Shown here piece by piece: positions 6,451-8,768 of a DNA stretch of 8,768 nucleotides. The stretch lies in contig CALMRL010000648.1 of the NCBI GenBank assembly GCA_937873345.1, forward strand, positions 300-9,067, written 5' to 3'. Position numbers and translations under genes: made by a program. This DNA is from an uncultured Beijerinckiaceae bacterium (GTDB taxonomy: Bacteria; Pseudomonadota; Alphaproteobacteria; Rhizobiales; Beijerinckiaceae). The notes beneath the pieces were generated by a model. The model had not been told where the DNA came from. It searched no databases and saw only the letters and a list, made by a program, of their open reading frames with translations. Each line of letters starts with the position of its first letter. Position 1 is the stretch's first letter.

Positions 6451-6466
6451 CGCCCTGCGGAGGGCG
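6451..6466 (-). terminator. Short perfect hairpin downstream of the small secreted peptide gene
   Basis: On the minus strand CGCCCT, loop CCGC, AGGGCG, followed by a G-run and then TCTTG. It lies 18 bp past the stop of the 61-codon gene and before the transporter start. The stem is strong for its size but the U-tract is poor, so termination is only possible. It may instead be part of the transporter leader. Confidence 0.35.
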
Positions 6467-6484
6467 ATCGGCCTGGGTGCCGGC

Positions 6485-6670
6485 CTACAGGTGGCGGTTC
6501 AGGAAGCGTCCCACGGCGGTACTTCTGTGGCCGCCGACATAGTGGCTGCCCTTGCCATTGGGACCGTAGCCGCCGACGCGATGCGAGCCGGCGCGGCCGG
6601 CCTGCGCAGCCGCAGCGCCGAGGATCGCGCAGAGCGCGAGGGTCGCGAACGTCCCGATTGCTGTTCTCAT
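6485..6670 (-). CDS. Small secreted basic Gly/His-rich peptide, function unknown
   Basis: A 61-residue protein that I do not recognise as a named family. Seen: a clear Sec signal peptide, MRTAIG followed by a hydrophobic core TFATLALCAILGAAAA, with likely cleavage after AQA (residue 24). The predicted mature peptide is only 37 residues. It is rich in Gly and His, has six Arg/Lys and four His, no Asp or Glu, and no Cys. It contains an imperfect internal repeat, GSHRVGG (28-34) and GSHYVGG (41-47), separated by YGPNGK. The product is therefore probably a cationic periplasmic or extracellular peptide. GAGG precedes the ATG by 10 nt, a slightly long spacing. polA ends 129 bp upstream on the same strand with a probable terminator between, so this gene is likely transcribed on its own. 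Signal peptide plus patterned mature part argue for a real gene rather than a chance frame, but it is short. Confidence 0.6.
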   Translation of the reverse strand: MRTAIGTFATLALCAILGAAAAQAGRAGSHRVGGYGPNGKGSHYVGGHRSTAVGRFLNRHL

Positions 6671-6743
6671 AGGCCGTCATCCTCGGTTGAAGCTGGCAGG
6701 AAAGCCTTGTCGCCCGAAAATCCTACGCGTCGCGCGCCCCGCC

Positions 6744-6775
6744 AAACAACCGGGGGATCGACCGGCTGTCCCCGG
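6744..6775 (-). terminator. Probable intrinsic terminator of polA
   Basis: On the minus strand CCGGGG (6775-6770) and CCCCGG (6755-6750) form a 6-bp stem around a 14-nt loop, followed at once by TTGTTT (6749-6744). It starts 24 bp beyond the polA stop. The T-run is short and interrupted, and the loop is large, so efficiency may be moderate. Confidence 0.45.
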
Positions 6776-6799
6776 CCCCCGCCGCGTCAGCCCTCGGCC

Positions 6800-8768
6800 T
6801 CAGTGCGCCTCGTCCCAGTTGTGCGCCGCCTTGGCATCGACCGCGAGCGGCACGGCGAGCTGCACCGCCGGGTGCGGCGCGTCCACCATCACGCGGCGCA
6901 CCACCGCGATGGTGTCCTCGACCTCGTCGTGCGGCACCTCGAAGACGAGTTCGTCGTGCACCTGCAGCAGCATCCGCGCGCCGAGCTTCTTCTTGTCCAA
7001 GGCCGCCTCCATGCGGATCATCGCGCGGCGGATGATGTCGGCGGCCGTGCCCTGGATCGGTGCATTGATCGCGGCGCGCTCGTTGAAGGCGCGCTCCGAT
7101 GGGTTCGCTGCCTTGATGCGAGGGTAGTGGCAGCGCCGGCCAAACAGGGTCTCGACGTAGCCCTGGTCGCGGCAGCGCTCCTTGGTTGCGTCCATGTAGG
7201 TGCGGATGCCGGGGAAGCGCTCGAAGTACTGCTTGATGTAGGCGCCGGCCTCGGCCCGGTCGATCTGCAGCCGTGCCGCCAGCCCGAAGGCCGAGATGCC
7301 GTAGATGATGCCGAAGTTGATCGTCTTGGCGCGACGCCGCACCTCGCCGGTCATCTTGTCCAGCGGCACGCCGAACATCTCGGACGCGGTGCGGGCGTGG
7401 ATGTCCTGCCCTTCCGCGAAGGCCTCCTTCAGCTGCGGGATATCCGCCATGTGGGCGAGGAGGCGCAGCTCGATCTGGCTGTAGTCCGCCGAGACCAGCA
7501 CGTGGCCCGGCGCGGCGACGAAGGCGGTCCTGATCTTGCGCCCCGCCTCGTTGCGCACGGGGATGTTCTGCAGGTTGGGCTCGGTCGAGGAGAGCCGCCC
7601 CGTGGTCGTCGCGGCGAGCTGGTAGGAGGTGTGGACGCGGTCCTGCCCGTCGGCGTAGCCCGGCAGGTTGTCGCAGTAGTTCACCTTGAGCTTCGTCGTC
7701 TGCCGCCAGTCGAGCACCAGCCGCGCGAAGGGCTGCCCCTGCTCGGCCAGCTCCTCCAGGATGTTGGCGGCGGTGGACCAAGCCCCCGTCGGCGTCTTGC
7801 GCGCGCCGGGCAGGCCCATCTTGCCGAACAGGATGTCGCCGAGCTGCTTCGGCGAGCCGATGTTGAAGGGACCGCCTGCCGCCTCGTAGATCTCTGCCTC
7901 CAGCCGCGCCGCGTCCTGGGCGAACTCGCCGCTGAGGCGCGACAGAATCTGGCGGTCGATGCGGATGCCGCGTCGCTCCATCCGGGCGAGTACGGCCGTC
8001 ATCGGCCGCTCCAGCGTCTCGAACACCGCCGTCATCCGCTCCGCGGGAAGGCGCGGCTTCAGCGCCTGCCACATGCGCAACGTCACGTCGGCGTCCTCGG
8101 CGGCGTAGCTCGTCGCCCTGTCCAGCGGCACGCGGGTGAAGCCGATGAAGTTGCGGCCGGTGCCGGCCACCTCGCCGAAGGGGATCGGCTTGTGGCCGAA
8201 CAGTTTCTCGCTCAGCACGTCCATGCCGTGGTCGGTGCGCCCGGCGTCGAGCACATAGGAGAGGAGCAGCGTGTCGTCGTAGGGCGCCATCTCGATGCCG
8301 CGACGCGACAGGATGTGCCAGTCGAACTTCATGTTGTGGGCGATCTTCAGCACGCCCGGGTCTTCCAGCAGCGGCTTCAGGCGCGCCAGCACGGCCTCGG
8401 CGTCGAGCTGGCCGGGTACAGGCTCGACCTCGGTGCCGGGTTTCGCCTTGCCCAGCAGGTCGGCCTCGCCGTCGACGTCGCGCAGCCTCGTATGGGCGAG
8501 GGGGATGTAGACCGCGCCGTTGCGTTCGACGCAGAGGGAGATGCCGACGAGATCGGCCGCAACAGGGCCGAGCCCGGTGGTCTCGGTATCGACCGCCACG
8601 ACGCCCGTCTCCTGCGCCGCGGCGATCACCGCGTCGAGCAGGTCGAGGCTGGTGACCGTGAGGTACTTCTCGCGCTCGAAGGGCGCCCCCATCAGCTCGG
8701 CTGCCCGCGCCGCGGCGAGCTGCCCCGGCCCGGTGGCGATCACCGCCGTGGCGCCCTGCCCGCCGTAG
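6800..8768 (-). CDS. polA: DNA polymerase I, C-terminal part with proofreading and polymerase domains (runs off the window)
   Basis: The last 656 codons of DNA polymerase I, which fills gaps and replaces RNA primers in replication and repair. The reading frame is open to the window edge, so the N-terminal 5'-nuclease domain lies outside. Residues here are numbered from the GTG at 8743, which is internal and not a start. The 3'-5' exonuclease is intact: DTETTG (D52, E54), HNMKFD (D141) and YAAEDAD (D217) match the metal-binding acids of E. coli Pol I. The polymerase has motif A DYSQIELRLLAH (420-431; catalytic D420), motif B RRRAKTINFGIIYG (469-482; K473, F477 at the E. coli F762 position, Y481) and motif C VHDELVFE (595-602; D597). 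TTGRLSS (380-386) and PNLQNIPVR (389-397) are also typical. Many bacterial Pol I enzymes have lost proofreading; this one appears to keep it. It is followed by a probable terminator. Confidence is very high. Confidence 0.98.
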   Translation of the reverse strand, partial: YGGQGATAVIATGPGQLAAARAAELMGAPFEREKYLTVTSLDLLDAVIAAAQETGVVAVDTETTGLGPVAADLVGISLCVERNGAVYIPLAHTRLRDVDGEADLLGKAKPGTEVEPVPGQLDAEAVLARLKPLLEDPGVLKIAHNMKFDWHILSRRGIEMAPYDDTLLLSYVLDAGRTDHGMDVLSEKLFGHKPIPFGEVAGTGRNFIGFTRVPLDRATSYAAEDADVTLRMWQALKPRLPAERMTAVFETLERPMTAVLARMERRGIRIDRQILSRLSGEFAQDAARLEAEIYEAAGGPFNIGSPKQLGDILFGKMGLPGARKTPTGAWSTAANILEELAEQGQPFARLVLDWRQTTKLKVNYCDNLPGYADGQDRVHTSYQLAATTTGRLSSTEPNLQNIPVRNEAGRKIRTAFVAAPGHVLVSADYSQIELRLLAHMADIPQLKEAFAEGQDIHARTASEMFGVPLDKMTGEVRRRAKTINFGIIYGISAFGLAARLQIDRAEAGAYIKQYFERFPGIRTYMDATKERCRDQGYVETLFGRRCHYPRIKAANPSERAFNERAAINAPIQGTAADIIRRAMIRMEAALDKKKLGARMLLQVHDELVFEVPHDEVEDTIAVVRRVMVDAPHPAVQLAVPLAVDAKAAHNWDEAH

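Noticed and set aside
6723..8072. A 449-codon minus-strand frame overlapping polA.
   Set aside because: It is an alternate frame of the polymerase gene with Arg/Gly/Ala-rich product; the polA frame contains all catalytic motifs.

Overview
This is a GC-rich bacterial window, most likely from an alphaproteobacterium of the Rhizobiales/Hyphomicrobiales (Methylobacteriaceae or a relative). That placement is inferred from GC content, the comF-grxC-DUF1178 block, a PmtA-like phospholipid methyltransferase and the style of the proteins; no marker gene settles it. Eight protein-coding genes can be supported, two of them cut by the window edges. I see no rRNA, tRNA, CRISPR array, insertion sequence or phage gene.

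Left part (1-2256, all minus strand). Reading in the direction of transcription there is a ComF-family phosphoribosyltransferase (2256-1441), glutaredoxin 3 (1343-1071) and a DUF1178 protein (1043-534). Then, after a 204-bp gap, comes the N-terminal part of a PmtA-like SAM-dependent methyltransferase (329 to beyond base 1). The first three genes look like an operon, with spacings of 97 and 27 bp. A perfect 8+8 bp inverted repeat lies just after the DUF1178 stop, and a 12-bp palindrome fills the short grxC-DUF1178 gap.

Middle part. The 251-bp region 2257-2507 is markedly AT-richer than its surroundings. It separates comF (minus) from a plus-strand outer-membrane TonB-dependent receptor of 815 residues (2508-4955), and it carries several inverted repeats that could be operators. 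The receptor is an orphan here: no TonB/ExbB/ExbD, ABC importer or sigma/anti-sigma pair is nearby, so its substrate is not given by context.

Right part (4984-8768, all minus strand). A major facilitator superfamily transporter of the metabolite/NiaP-like type converges on the receptor gene and shares a hairpin with it. Upstream of the transporter is a 61-residue secreted, basic, Gly/His-rich peptide of unknown role. Upstream of that is the C-terminal two thirds of DNA polymerase I, with intact proofreading and polymerase active sites and a plausible terminator.

Overall this is mainly housekeeping chromosome (DNA replication and repair, thiol redox, lipid methylation) with two envelope transport genes between. 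I did not find a convincing new multi-gene system. The points most worth a second look are the small secreted peptide, the operator-like repeats, and the acidic, cysteine-bounded loop of the receptor.
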